Part shown: piece by piece, positions 11,396 to 22,079 of the stretch
Layout: each line of letters opens with the position of its first letter
Position numbering within the stretch: the first letter of the stretch is position 1
Origin: Dryococelus australis
Lineage: Eukaryota; Arthropoda; Insecta; Phasmatodea; Phasmatidae
Assembly (NCBI GenBank): GCA_029891345.1
Contig: CM057009.1
Location: 209,678,709-209,742,708, forward strand
Direction of reading: 5' to 3'
Length of the DNA stretch: 64,000 nt
Notes under the pieces: generated by a model
The model's input: only the letters and a program-made list of their open reading frames with translations
Database searches by the model: none
What the model was told of the DNA's origin: nothing
Translations under genes and position numbers: made by a program

Positions 11396-12185
11396 TAAGG
11401 CTGCTCAGATCAGCACCAAGCTTGCTCCTAAGTACCAAGTTCCCTTCAGGACAGTCAGGCTCTTGACTGCCGTTACTGTAGTATTGGAGGGTGTGTTGCA
11501 GAAAGGGGTTGTGATGAAGTGTCACATAACACAACAAAAATTGTGCACCACTCAATAATGTGGTGTGAATGAGCTGTCACTGATGGTGGTCATGTTATAC
11601 GTGTTTCTTGTTATTTAGAATTGTAGTGTTGATCATCTTGTTTTTAGGTTGTGTGTAGAAGAAGTGGGCTCCCTCGGGGGCATTGCTGACCACATTTCAT
11701 GCGTATTTCACTTTTTGTTCATGCTCATTTAGTAATAAGAAAGTTTGTATATTTAATTATTGGTCTTATTATGGACATTGTTAAAGTATATTATATCATA
11801 ATATAGTTTGAAAAATATTTCTGTTGAGAGCCCAACATGGCAATCTTAAAGTAAACATAGGGCTCCCTTTGCCTCCTTGGCATCGATAAGATTGAATTAG
11901 GATGTTCCCTGTGGGGACTCCTATAATTGATAGAGCAGAGATAGGACTTTTTTTCCTGATTATGACATTTACTTGCGCAAGTTGTTTTCTCTTTTTGGTG
12001 GTGTTCCACTAGATGCTCCTGGAGCCACCCTGATAGTGATGCAGTGGAATTCCGTTCTTGGACTGATGTGGGAGAAGAGCTGCTGGTTCATCTTGGAAGC
12101 TGGCCACTTCATTCTGGTTGCTGGCATATTCTCGTCAACACGGCTGGACTTCTTTTGGGGAGTTCTCTCCTTTAAGGAGAGGGGA
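11396..12185 (+). other. 3' untranslated region of element I with purine tract
   Basis: No conserved coding motif after the integrase. The region ends in a purine-rich tract at about 12172-12185 (AAGGAGAGGGGA), directly before the LTR start TGTGAC at 12186, which is where a polypurine primer for plus-strand synthesis belongs. Confidence 0.65.
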
Positions 12186-12394
12186 TGTGACCAGTGAGAC
12201 TGTGTCGCCTCACTCCTTTGCAAAATTGTTAATTACAACTGACCTTAATAAACTTTTAATTAACTGGTGGGACTACATCGCATCTGCCCTCAGAGAATTA
12301 TTAATTACAACAGATTGAAATTAACTTTTAATAATCTGGCAGGACTACGTCGCCTCACACGCTCGAATAATTATTATGTAAAACTAAATACACA
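12186..12394 (+). repeat. 3' LTR of element I, left 209 bp only
   Basis: Aligns with 1813-2022 of the 5' LTR, including the three U3 sub-repeats, then stops after TACACA (12389-12394). The next base begins the Polinton terminus. The missing remainder is at 53658-55512 on the - strand. Confidence 0.85.
12389..12394. repeat. 6-bp target duplication TACACA (Polinton), left copy
   Basis: TACACA ends the LTR fragment and abuts AGTAGATG. In the 5' LTR the same site reads TACACT (2017-2022). The partner, TGTGTA = reverse complement, is at 55507-55512. Polintons make 6-bp duplications and have AG...CT termini, so sequence and length both fit. Confidence 0.75.
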
Positions 12395-13010
12395 AGTAGA
12401 TGGCTATTGCAGATCCTAGTGCAACTCAATAATCAGACTAAAATTCAAGCAATTTCAAGCTAAATTCAAGCAAATTTCTAATTTCCTTTAAAATCTTTCA
12501 AACCGCAACTCAAAATAAATCAAATTTAAGGCCAAAATCAAAATAAATTTTTCATTTGTGTTCACTATTCGAGTGGGGTTCTTTAAAGGCTTATTTGCAA
12601 GCTAAATCATCGCATTTTTTATGAAATTCAAAGAATATCCCTAATTTTCTTCCGATAATCTTTTTTTACTAAATGATTTGGCTTGCAAATTTAGAGTAAA
12701 TTTTGCCTTTTTAGACGTAAATTTGGCCTCATTCACTCCCAAGAAGTACGCTGATCAAAGAGTGAATGAAGTATGTTTTTACAAAAAGTGCACCTGATTG
12801 AGAATGAAGATTTGGGTCAAATTATCTTGATTTTAGGCGTGAAATTTAAGAGACGAATCGTGTTTTCAGAAGAATTTGAATAAAGTAGCATGAAAGTGAG
12901 AAATTTGCTTGAATTTTAGTTTAATTATTGTGTTGTGCTGGGATCTGCAATAGACATCTACTGAATTTATAAAAATTTTTACATATAACACAACTTTTAA
13001 AAATGACAAA
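12395..13010 (+). repeat. Left terminal repeat of Polinton P-alpha (foldback)
   Basis: The outer 568 bp (12395-12962) is itself near-palindromic: it starts AGTAGATGGCTATTGCAGAT and ends with the inverse of AGTAGATGTCTATTGCAGAT. About 50 bp further inward (GAATTTATAAAAATTTTTAC...) is shared with the terminus at 55513, so the repeat extends beyond the foldback. Related termini: 16130-26676 and 55513-56110. Alone, the 568 bp could be taken for a MITE. Confidence 0.7.
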
Positions 13011-13690
13011 ACTCGTGTGGAGAAATACCCATCTCCTCACTGAACCATATTTACAAATTATTTTATGATGAGGAAAAGATTTTTTGTATTCTGTTCTTAT
13101 TGCAGAGCATGTTCACAATAGGACCAGAGAAAGTTTTTCGCTCAAATTTAAATGGTTTGGTTATAATCTAATATTGTGAATTTGCCAGACACACATATCC
13201 TCAATATTAAATTATCTGCTCAGACCAGGGGATCAAAATCCCAACCTTTGCATATTACACACCAAACACCCTGATGCCTGAGCCATGCGACAGGGCAAGG
13301 AACGAGCTTATTATAACCCTCCAAGAGCAGTGAGCTGCGAGCAGCAGTGTGTTCACAGTAGAGTGAGTAAAGATAGCGACACGGTTATGTAATAACACTT
13401 CCTGTCGCGACCAGAGCTCGCTGTCGTTAGGGACGAGAAAAGAACTGTGCAGATATGCATTTTCCTGTTGCAGACAGAGTTCATGGTGGTCGCCGAAGTA
13501 GATAAGAAAAATGCACGCTTCAAAAGATGCCAAGTTTTGTAGATAAAACAGTTAAAACTTATATGCAAGAATCAGAGTAACTGAAAACAGTTTTAAAGAT
13601 ATAATATTTTAAGTGTATAAAAAACAAACACTAAGCAAATATTTATATTATAAAATATTTTATTTGCTATCGATACTTACCACTGTCCAT
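13011..13690. other. AT-rich Polinton interior without recognised gene
   Basis: No Polinton gene recognised here. It holds a tRNA-like SINE head on the - strand (about 13206-13300) and short frames. The sequence between 13310 and 13560 is less AT-rich than the Polinton around it and may belong to that SINE or to another insertion. Confidence 0.4.
13206..13300 (-). mobile_element. Possible tRNA-derived SINE head
   Basis: On the - strand, an A-box-like TGGCTCAGGCATCAGGGTG is followed about 45 nt later by a B-box-like GGTTGGGATTTTGATCCC, the split promoter spacing of tRNA-derived SINEs. The B box deviates from the consensus. No tail or duplication was defined. Confidence 0.35.
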
Positions 13691-14243
13691 TTTCTACTGA
13701 AATGTAATGTTTAAAAACCATTATTTTTGCCCCAGTACTTTGCACAGATCTCTTTAAATTTCTCATATGACATGTCCCCACCAACAAAATCGCAATAGAT
13801 ATGTTTGAGGTTCGTAATGTCTTGTCTAAATATTCATAGAAAATTTGCATTGTCTTCTATGAATTGTTTGGGCACTCTGGAATATGTTTGTGCGCGTTAA
13901 AAAACATTAATATTTTTATGCCGACCTCTAGTAAAATACTCGGAGACGACATTTTGTTCATCTAAAATGTTATAATCAAAAATAATTATAGAATAATTTT
14001 CAGATTGGTCTAGTGGAATCATTTCCTCAGTATTATTTTTAAATAAGCCATTTTTTCATTATGCTTGCTGGACACATCAAAGTCATCTTGTAACTGAATA
14101 TATTTTGTTTGATTCAAACTTTTTAAACAAACAAACCATTTATTAAAATTTAGCCATTTTGGCTTATAAATATAATTGATTATTAAATTCATCTTGCTGC
14201 AATTTCTCGGGCCTACAATTATACCTCTAATATAATGAGGCAA
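13690..14243 (-). pseudogene. Polinton packaging ATPase (FtsK/HerA type), broken
   Basis: On the - strand the frame from 14243 downward carries IRGIIVGPRNCSKMN near 14190-14235, in the place of the Walker A loop; the loop is degenerate (Ser for the Gly before Lys, Met for Thr/Ser). Further on, SIIIFDYN (about 13965-13990) stands at the Walker B position, followed by the SEYFTRGRHKNINVF region typical of this ATPase. Stops and a frameshift occur downstream. This family drives genome packaging into capsids in Polintons and related viruses. There is no ATG at 14243 (TTG), so the true start is unknown. Confidence 0.7.
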
Positions 14244-14338
14244 AAGGTTGCTATTTTTATTTTTTATTTTAAGAGTTTTCTTTAGAAATTAAAACACCAA
14301 TCGACTTTCTTCATTTAATAACCTAATTTTTATATTAA

Positions 14339-15043
14339 ATGGATAATAAAGTATTCAAGTTAACAGATATTTATTCTATTCTTAAGAATAGACTTCACTA
14401 AGAAATATTTCATAATGGTAAATCTATAGCATTGATTAGTTTTCATGCGAAATTTTTAACATCAAATATAGGCAATAATAATATAACAACAATCGAAAAA
14501 ATGAATGCTCTCATTGATAAAAACTAAGTAACAACTATTCCCCAAGGTCAATAAGATATTAAATCTTTAAAATAAATTATAAATTTGATTGATCCATTTT
14601 CAACAAATAACATTGAATTAACAGCATATGATGAATAAAATAGAATATATATCAAATCTATTTTTAATATTAAACTTGATGAATAATTATTTGATATTCT
14701 AGGTTGAAAGAAATATGACTATTGAAAAAGACAATGTTGTCGTACACTAAATTGTCTAATTATAATCGAATTAAAACAATAAATGTCCAATGCAATTTAG
14801 TATATAGAATGTTTACAAAGTATGACGAATCTAATCACTTAGAAACATAAATAATTGCTAGTTTTCCACCAAAAAAATATGTTTGGCTTTAGAGATTACA
14901 TTAGCTATGTACCTGAGTATCCAATTTTTTATTAAATAAATAATGAGTGGTTTATTCACATTGTTTTAGAAATTAGAGACAAAAATGGTAAATTGATTGA
15001 TTTTGATGGTTCTGAAATTGACATTGTTTTGGAGAATAAATAA
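14339..15043 (+). pseudogene. Polinton penton-type minor capsid protein, with many in-frame stops
   Basis: The frame starts at ATG 14339 and, ignoring stops, stays aligned for about 125 codons with six TAA and two TGA codons and no evident frameshift. After a frame change near 14720 it continues to EIRDKNGKLIDFDGSEIDIV (14967-15026) and TAA at 15041-15043; that closing segment resembles the C-terminus of the small single-jelly-roll (penton) protein of insect Polintons. It is divergently placed with the ATPase. Identity rests on this C-terminal resemblance and gene position. Confidence 0.55.
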
Positions 15044-15103
15044 GTTGAAAATACTATACTATTTTATTATTAAATATATTGGGAGGAACTGCTGGTCCCC
15101 CTT

Positions 15104-15345
15104 TAAGAGGTACATTAAACATAAAACTCTTATTTCAGAAATTGCTGGGTTGAAAAATTCATACCAACTATTATTAATAAATTATAAAACTTTTCTTTGA
15201 AAACTTAAAGGGTGTCTGTCAGACGTCCTTAAGAGGTACATAACGTATAAACCTTTTCCTTCAGAAATAGGTGGGATGAAAAATTCATCCCACCTCTCAT
15301 TAGTAAAATGATAAATTTTATATGCAAATGGGTGTGTAACTATTT
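15104..15345. repeat. 126-bp tandem duplication
   Basis: TAAGAGGTACAT-type starts at 15104 and 15230; the two units share the CTTCAGAAAT and TGAAAAATTCAT words and the ATTA.TAAAA.TAAA end. Located between the penton and PolB pseudogenes of P-alpha. Confidence 0.65.
15269..15295. repeat. Perfect 12-bp hairpin
   Basis: AGGTGGGATGAA, a 3-nt loop, then TTCATCCCACCT, between convergent penton (+) and PolB (-) pseudogenes, where a transcription end signal would be useful. A 21-bp word overlapping its right arm (15278-15298) recurs in the BRO gene at 63196-63216. Confidence 0.6.
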
Positions 15346-15374
15346 TATTTTACAGTAGTATTATCTTGTTATCA

Positions 15375-15810
15375 CAATGACTTAATGCAAATTAACTTCG
15401 ATTATATATATTTTGTGTTTCTTGCTTCTAATTGAATGCATTGTTCTATACTGAACTTTCTTATCAAACACACATTTCTTATAGGCTTCAAATGTAATTC
15501 GATTATTCACAACAATTTTTTTCTTTTCTTTTCTTTATCCTTAACTCTATATGCCCACATCTTTGCTCTTAACCAACAAATTCTATAATTATTTAACCAT
15601 TACTACATTCGGCTTTCATTTTGCCTAAATCTTTTTTATTTATTTGTGTCATTTTATATATATTGTCATTTGGATAATCACTTGTATCAAATTTATCTAA
15701 CATCGACTTCATGTCTTCATTAAAGGTCTCTGGTTGGTTAATTTTTTTTTTCCTAACAACTCTGTAATATAATATTTGTGTGTATGCATCTTGGTTTCAA
15801 CTTCCATTTA
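15375..15810 (-). pseudogene. Polinton DNA polymerase B, C-terminal fragment
   Basis: On the - strand, successive frames carry KLRAKMWAYRVKDK-like and ITFEAYKKCVFDKK stretches, followed by SIRSKKHKIYIIE, the pattern found after the catalytic core near the C-terminus of protein-primed PolB in insect Polintons. Only the last roughly 140 codons remain; the exonuclease and catalytic motifs are absent, removed by the internal deletion. Several stops and two frame changes are present. Confidence 0.6.
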
Positions 15811-16130
15811 GTAAAGAAAAAATTTAATTATAAAATAAAAAGTAGTAGAAGCAATTTTGGAAAAATTTGGTAAAAACTTTGAAAATGTAAAAGTAGTTGA
15901 AACTGGGTGGTTGGAAGTAAAATGCAGTGCTTTTCTTACCTATATGAAGATATATACATTTTTTTAAAATTAATAAATGGAGGATGTAAACTATTCTACA
16001 GAAACAACAAATAGTTCCGATACATTAATTCCAATTTTTAGATGTATAGTTAAGTTGTTTAATCGAATAAAATATTATTTGGTTAATCGGGATGAGATTT
16101 TTTTGTGTCAATTTTATTTGAGCATTTTTT
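15811..16130 (+). other. Polinton right subterminal region, small ORF from 15977
   Basis: The block from 15977 (a frame starting MEDVNYSTETTN) matches, with divergence, the reverse complement of about 56460-56590, where the homologous frame starts MEDINSFTETK. Its presence next to both right termini shows that P-alpha and P-beta share the right end of one Polinton family. No domain recognised. Confidence 0.5.
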
Positions 16131-16606
16131 CAAAAGGGGTAAACTGCTTATATTTAAAATTTTGGATTAATTCAGTAGATGTATATTGCAGATACAAGCG
16201 CAACACACTAAGTTAGATAAAATTGAAGTAAATTAAATCCAAAATCTAGCAAATATCTCTTTTCCGCTAAAATCTTCCAAATTGTAGATCAAAATAGAGA
16301 AAATTTAAGGCCAAAATCAAACCTATTTCAACACGTCTCGGGTTCCTTCAGCAGGTTTTTTTAAAGCCTAATCTGCAAGTTAAATCATCCCATTTTGATA
16401 ACATTTCAGCACCCGTATTTTTTCTTCTTAATACATTTTTCTCTTCATAAATCAAAACGGAATCTCTACTCAAGAAGTTGAATAATTCCTTTGAATTCAC
16501 TAAACTACATGATCTAGAAAAAAATGGTTTACTGCCACAGATTTTGAAATCCGTGAATCTAATTTTGGTAAAAAGATTCATTGTAGTCTAGATGATAAGT
16601 TTAAAA
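16131..16606 (-). repeat. Right terminal repeat of P-alpha, inner part
   Basis: The inner flank (CTTATATTTAAAATTTTGG) mirrors the inner flank of the left terminus, then AGTAGATGTATATTGCAGAT at 16174 begins the foldback part. Similarity to 12395-12620 runs to about 16400; then sequence diverges before the gypsy II LTR at 16607. The outer part resumes after 26230. Confidence 0.65.
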
Positions 16607-17882
16607 TGTGCCGTTTTAGTAAGGCACTTGATAAATAAAAATTTTTTTAGGGCCAATTAATATTTTTGTTTGAATTCGATTTGCCCCAAATTAATGTAAA
16701 GTATTTTATTAGCTTCATTTTGGTTTTTGTTTACTATGGTATTGGTGACATATTGCATAATTAGGTCAGCGACCTCTTAAAAATAAGTTCACTACGAGAT
16801 TGTGCCAGATGAGTTTGACGTCTCTAAGCCAGCTTCACAATTTCCGTCCTGCTGGACATGTGGAGACGACTGTTACAAGACCCGTGGCGGCGCAGTTTGG
16901 TCACGCGCCGTACAAGAGTGTTTTGCCGCGCACCGCGAGAACTGTCACGAAGTAGTTTGAGATTACAATCCAGTCTAAGACTAGCTGTTTTTTTGCCCTG
17001 CGACGCTGTACAGACCGGCTGATGAATAACTTCTCAAAACAGGTTTTCATAGAAGAATATCATATATACCGCCTGAAAGCAAGTTTACTGCCTCTTAGCA
17101 CTATCTAGTGGTGCAGCAGGAACTAAGTATTCTAGTTCGTTTTGGTCTCCATCCGACAGGAACGCTAGTACTTGGTACGCAACGCCGCGGCTGACGAAGA
17201 TCGTACTCGTCATACTGCCGACAGAATTATACGAGGAATCCACGTTTATTAAGCACCGCATCTTCTACCCTCGTAACATCGGGATGTAGTGAGTCATGAT
17301 TTTTTCCTGGCCACAATGTAGCCAGTTGCTTTTGTATTGAGGATGTAGTATAGCGCCAATTGTGATATTAGATATTTATTTTGTGTGGTGATTGACTCAC
17401 CAACCGGCGGTGTCAGGATGTTCCTCACCTAGATCCATTAGAAACCTCCAGCTGGGTAAGTTTGGGTCCTTCTTTCTAATATTTGTTTCTCGCTTTGTCT
17501 AGGGCCATTTATTAATTATGCGCGCGTCTTTATTTTTGTTCGCAGAAGCTTTAAAATTTACCATCACGGTTACCCCTTCAATGAAAAATTTGCATCTCTC
17601 AAGTACTTCAACTTTCGTGATTTCGTTATGCTCAGATTTCAACCCCATCAGTAGACAGCCTTATATGTCATGTGAACGTACCGTGTCTTCCGTCAACGCG
17701 AAATGTGAGAACAGTGGGATGTTGTGTCTCCCGGAAGCCTAACTGTTACCGGTTGGACTTAAGGACTGGAAAATATAATATTGCCACGGTTCAGTACGCT
17801 TGGATTCAACTTTACTTTTGACTTGAATTATTAAATATATGTAGTAGTAAATATATCGGGTTTTGATAGTGGCATGAGTACA
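16607..17882 (+). repeat. 5' LTR of element II
   Basis: Starts TGTGCCGTTTTAGTAAGGCA and is matched along its length by 24486-26230. The end (GAGTACA) is set by the primer site four bases downstream and by the end of similarity with the right LTR. Confidence 0.85.
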
Positions 17883-17886
17883 TAAA

Positions 17887-17899
17887 TGGTAGCAGATGG
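17887..17899 (+). promoter_or_regulatory. Primer-binding site, initiator Met tRNA type
   Basis: TGGTAGCAGATGG; the first ten bases equal the complement of the 3' end of eukaryotic initiator tRNA-Met (TGGTAGCAGAGGATGG), followed by a 3-base gap. Its position four bases after the LTR is right for priming minus-strand DNA synthesis. Confidence 0.7.
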
Positions 17900-19230
17900 C
17901 ATAATTTAAAATAAATGCTTTTTTACGTGGCATAGTTAATGAGTTCGTGACAAAAAAACACAATTTGCACTTGTAGTTACGTATTTTGTAGTGTGGCTGT
18001 TTTGGTAAGGTCATATCTGTAATTTTCGGTCTCTTTGTCCCAGTGTCTGCGTCAACTAATCTCAAAGTAATTTAGTTATAATTCTTTTAGAGATATTGTA
18101 ATATGCTCTGCTGTATATGCTGTAAGTATGTCGTTGATCGACGGTAATTTGTTCAGCAACGACGCTTTCCGTGTATTTTGATTATCCCACGGGTAGAATA
18201 GATGTGAGGTATTTGTGCAGTAGTCATTGGTATTTTAAATTAATATTTGGCCTTCAAACATAAGTTTATTCGTTGTTTACGAGGTCTGAAAGTAATTTGT
18301 TTACCATTAGCCTACGACAATTGTTTATTTTGATATGATCAGATAAGCGCTATCTCCCGTTGGGGTGATGTTGTTTAGTTCGGCGCAGTAGTGCCAACTG
18401 CGCGAGGTTACAATTTCACTGCTCTGCACTTGTTTGTTTAAATTTCATCCTAATAGGATTTGTTTTGCACCCAAAGGTTTTGAAAACATTTGCGTGGTAT
18501 TTGTATTATCTTGGGACTTGTTAAAATTCGTTTTCCCGAATACAAAAATAAGTTTAAGGAGTTCTAAATAATTTCTAATAACTTTACCACACCACATGCA
18601 CTTGACATGGAAGGGAAAGCAGGTCCAGTGCATTATGTAAATACATAAGAGGATAGGGATGTACTTGCTTAGTTACCTGTTATAATATTGTTTCTTTGTT
18701 TAGAAGTTATTGTTTAAATAAATGTCGCAAATATGTAAGGCAGTGTCGTACCAGAGTACATGCTTAAGGATGAACTTGAATACAAGTTGAAGCCTCGTAA
18801 CTGAGACTATTCTGGTGCTGCACAGCAGTTGCGAAAGTAATTACCAGTGGCACTGAAGGAACAAATCCACTCGTCAGTGGAGTATTTAAGGGATATTGAT
18901 ATTATGGATGAGTTCGCATTTGCGTGGGAAAGGTATACGAGCTTAACAGCATAGCTTCGTGTTTACATAAAAGTATACGTTAAGTAGAGCTGCAGCGATG
19001 CCTGACGAGATTGACTCATATCATTAACCGACTAGGAATACTTCAGTCACTAGCCTAGGGCCAGCTGTATCTTGCCTAATTAACACAGATAAGCACATTT
19101 TTGGAGTCGGTCAACACCGATTATCAGAGTATCTCCCAGCAGCTGTAGTTTGTGATAGGAGCAGCATTGATAACTACAGACAGTAATCCGGGCTGTAGTA
19201 GTGCAAGGAAGGTGCTACTAGGCTAATTAA
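17900..19230 (+). other. Leader of element II
   Basis: About 1.3 kb between the primer site and the Gag frame, with no conserved coding motif. Leaders of this length usually hold packaging signals; none can be identified by eye. Confidence 0.5.
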
Positions 19231-20690
19231 TTCCAGGGCGGTCAGAATCAGGGACCTTAGTGTCCGCATTGCGGTTGCGGAACTAGAGACATCGGCTTCT
19301 CCATCTCTACTCACCTCCACCACACTTATTTCAACATCCATTCCCGCTTTTACCACATCATCCTCTCTCATTCCAGTCGACCCCATCACCACTTCATCTG
19401 TATGTTTCACATTGCAAATAAAACAAACTGTTGAAGAGAACCTAACATCTGTGGTGGCAGTCCCCACCAACACAAACACACTGGATGTCACTTCTGCCAT
19501 CCCACGCACACCGCCCTCCTCATTACAACCCTTAATCACTTTCCATTCCACTCAGCCCTCAACAAATGTTTTGGTTGATGTTCAGTAAAGCCAAAGTCAT
19601 GTTTCAGAAGTTTCACAAACTGGCGCAATACGAGCAACCACCCAACCACCCTAAATTCACAATATCAACCCCTTCCCTAGCACATGATTTATGTTTTCCA
19701 AAAACACACTCAACCACAGTTTGCAATAACATCCCAACCCATTGGCACATCCTTTGTAGCCGCCATACCCTCATACATCTGTTACCATACCCCAACATCC
19801 ATCCACCCCCTTTCCTTCCCAATCGCAACCCCATCGCCCATCGAATACACATAAGAAAACATTTGGCATCCAAACCTCAGCAGGCCTACAACACTCCACC
19901 TTCCACCCCCTACTTCTCCAATAGGCTCAACCTACCCTACCACTACCCCTCATATGGCATCCTCATTTTCAGCATATGGAAAACTTGCCCACCCTCTGGA
20001 AATAATTTTAGCTTTTTTCCGGGAAACTGATGGTTAAGATTAATACGAATCAAACAGAAGGGTAATATAACAGAGAACCAGTTGTTGGAAATAGAGTTTC
20101 CTTATACCCGCTCTCCCTTGAGCGACAGGACAATCGTAGCCATTACGAACGTCTACACTTTTGATCAGTATCACCAGGACTTCCTAGATTATTTTATCCC
20201 AGCTAGGATGCTAGTCAACATCCAGTTGAAATGTTTCTATCGTTTACAGTTACCTTATGAGCCTTTGGCTAATTATATAGCTGATATTAAATAGGCAGCT
20301 ATGGTGTTACACTTGCCAGTTTCAGAGACGGAAGTAGTCTCGACCATTGTGGACGGACTGAACCCTATTGAGCGATCATGTGCATAGCAGACCCCATACA
20401 ATTGCAGACCAGGACAGGTTCTGCATTAATTAATCTAATGTTGCTTTTGCTGAACAAGCAAGAGAGAGAGCATCATATCATTTGAGGAGACCTCCTACCT
20501 TATTACACAAAGGAAAAGCAGAAGATGCCACTTGTGCAAACATCAACATTAAACCTAAACAAAAGGTAGACATTAGCAAAGTACCAGATTAACTTTGTTT
20601 CTTTTGTCAGCAACCAGGTCATTTCAAGATAAGCTGTAGCAAATTTCGTGAATTTCTGTAAAATAAGAAACAGGAAAACGGAACCAAAAA
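19231..20690 (+). pseudogene. gag: Gag of gypsy element II
   Basis: An open + frame from about 19231 to TAA near 19588 is Ser/Thr/Pro-rich and lacks an ATG, and leads into 19566-20027 (Pro-rich). The frame 20082-20291 (DQYHQDFLDYFIPARML, YRLQLPYEPLANYIADIK) resembles the capsid region of gypsy Gag. A CX2CX4HX4C knuckle, CFFCQQPGHFKISC, is encoded at about 20596-20640. Gag forms the particle. Stops, for example TAG at 20292, break it. Confidence 0.75.
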
Positions 20691-20939
20691 ACACGTAGAG
20701 TGATGGTTTACACCCAAGCAAAATATGTCTAGACTACCTAAAAAACAAAAGATTACTAAGAAACAAAGGGCCCAAAATAATAATAAATTTAGTACAAAGG
20801 TACAACCAGTGTGTAGTGTCACAAATGTTGTTGAGGATAATTTAGGGAACAAATTGAGTTACTTTAACAATAGAAATGGTAAGGAATGTACGAAAAACAT
20901 GTATAAAAATTTGTCACAACATTTTCCCACTGATCAAAC

Positions 20940-21250
20940 CCTTTTTACCTTTTCTTGTCACACAATTGGGTGCATTTGAAATTGAAAGTCTTTTCGGTAC
21001 AGGATAAGTATGTAGCTTTATTTCTGCTTCATTCTTCAAAGAATTGGAGAATAAGGGTTATGTTAAAACTTCACAACCAGTAAGCATTAAATGTGTTACA
21101 GCTTCAGACCAACCTTAGCCAGTCAATATTGCTGCCATTATAAAAATTAAAAATGTCCTATTTTCATAGGTCTTTCTATTTCTAATGTGTGACTATTCGT
21201 ACTGATCTCCTTCTGGGAACAGATTTCATATAAAAAAAACTGTCATGTTA
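20940..21250 (+). pseudogene. Protease region of element II
   Basis: Downstream of the knuckle a frame reads LGAFEIESLFGTG, a stop, then FISASFFKELENKGY. This fits a retropepsin in which the catalytic Asp (D-T-G-A-S) position has become Gly-Thr-Gly plus stop. Identification depends on position between Gag and RT. Confidence 0.5.
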
Positions 21251-21429
21251 ATTTACATATAAGCCAGATGCATTACACCAAAATTTAATAGGCAAGTAAT
21301 TATTCAATTTGTTAATTGTAGCCAACCCAAGGAAAAAGGTCAAGTGTCGGAAATAATAAGTATCTTCTTGTGTTGAGTCAACTAAAAAGGATAAACCAAA
21401 AGTAAATAGAGAATCGTGTGCTGATTTCT

Positions 21430-22030
21430 CATCAGTAGTGACCCCTAAATTGGACTGTTCTAATTTAATTGAATATGATATCAAGTTACTGGACACCAAA
21501 CCTGTAAAGCGCCTTCCTTATGTTTTGGCACCTCCAAAAATGGAAATCATGAGATACAAAATTCAGGTTTTATTAGACAATGAAGTAATTGAACCATCCA
21601 AATCCTCTTTCAGTTCTCCAGCCTTTTTGGTCCCCAAAGAGGACGCCAATCGTTTAGTGGCGAAATATCATCTCCTAACAAACAAATAGACATATAAAGT
21701 GTTTCTTTGCCTAATCTAAATTCAGCTTTCCATTGGTTCAGTAAAGCTGAATATTTCAGTTGTTTTTGATCTAAATGCTGCCTTCTGGTTTAGCTACAGG
21801 AGCACAAGTACTCACATGTCTCATTGACCAGGTTTTGGGAGATGTCATGTTTAAATATGTTTTCCATTATTTAGATGATTTAGTTGTGTATTCTGAGAGT
21901 TATGATCAACATGTCACTCATTTGAAGGAAATCTTGGTAAGATCGAGGAAGGCAGGTCTCACCGCCAATCTAAAAAAGGTTAAAATTGCATTAAAGAAAT
22001 TTCTCTTCTCTGGCATTTAGTTTCAAAAAA
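21430..22030 (+). pseudogene. pol: Reverse transcriptase of element II
   Basis: NEVIEPSKSSFSSPAFLVPK (about 21580-21640) is the RT finger signature. HYLDDLVVYS (Tyr-Leu-Asp-Asp at 21868-21879) is the catalytic box, in the frame 21775-22017 that continues HLKEIL..SRKAGLTANLKK. The palm in between is damaged near 21690-21780. Confidence 0.85.
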
Positions 22031-22079
22031 AGGGCGTCTCCATAGATCCAGACAGATCTAAATCAATCCGAAATTTCCC

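Larger units (their letters stand above)
1813..12394 (+). mobile_element. Ty3/gypsy LTR retrotransposon, element I (3' LTR split)
   Basis: Order: 5' LTR (1813-6863 with piggyBac nested), gag, protease, RT, RNase H, linker, integrase, 3' UTR, purine tract, and the first 209 bp of the 3' LTR. Protease-RT-RNase H-integrase order is that of Ty3/gypsy. The 3' LTR is interrupted at 12394 by a Polinton terminus; the rest of the LTR is found inverted at 53658-55512. AAGT at 1809-1812 equals the reverse complement of ACTT at 53654-53657, which would be the target-site duplication of the re-joined element. The reading frames are broken throughout, so the copy is dead. A standard primer-binding site was not found next to 6863. 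Confidence 0.85.

Noticed and set aside
12395-12962. Independent MITE with long terminal inverted repeats
   Set aside because: Similarity continues about 50 bp past its inner end in two copies, all copies adjoin Polinton genes, and the outer flanks give a 6-bp duplication typical of Polintons.
14339-14720. Alternative genetic code (TAA/TAG = Gln, TGA = Trp) in the Polinton
   Set aside because: Genes in the same family use CAA normally and end in TAA, and frameshifts are also present. Transition-driven decay explains the pattern. Kept only as a testable observation.
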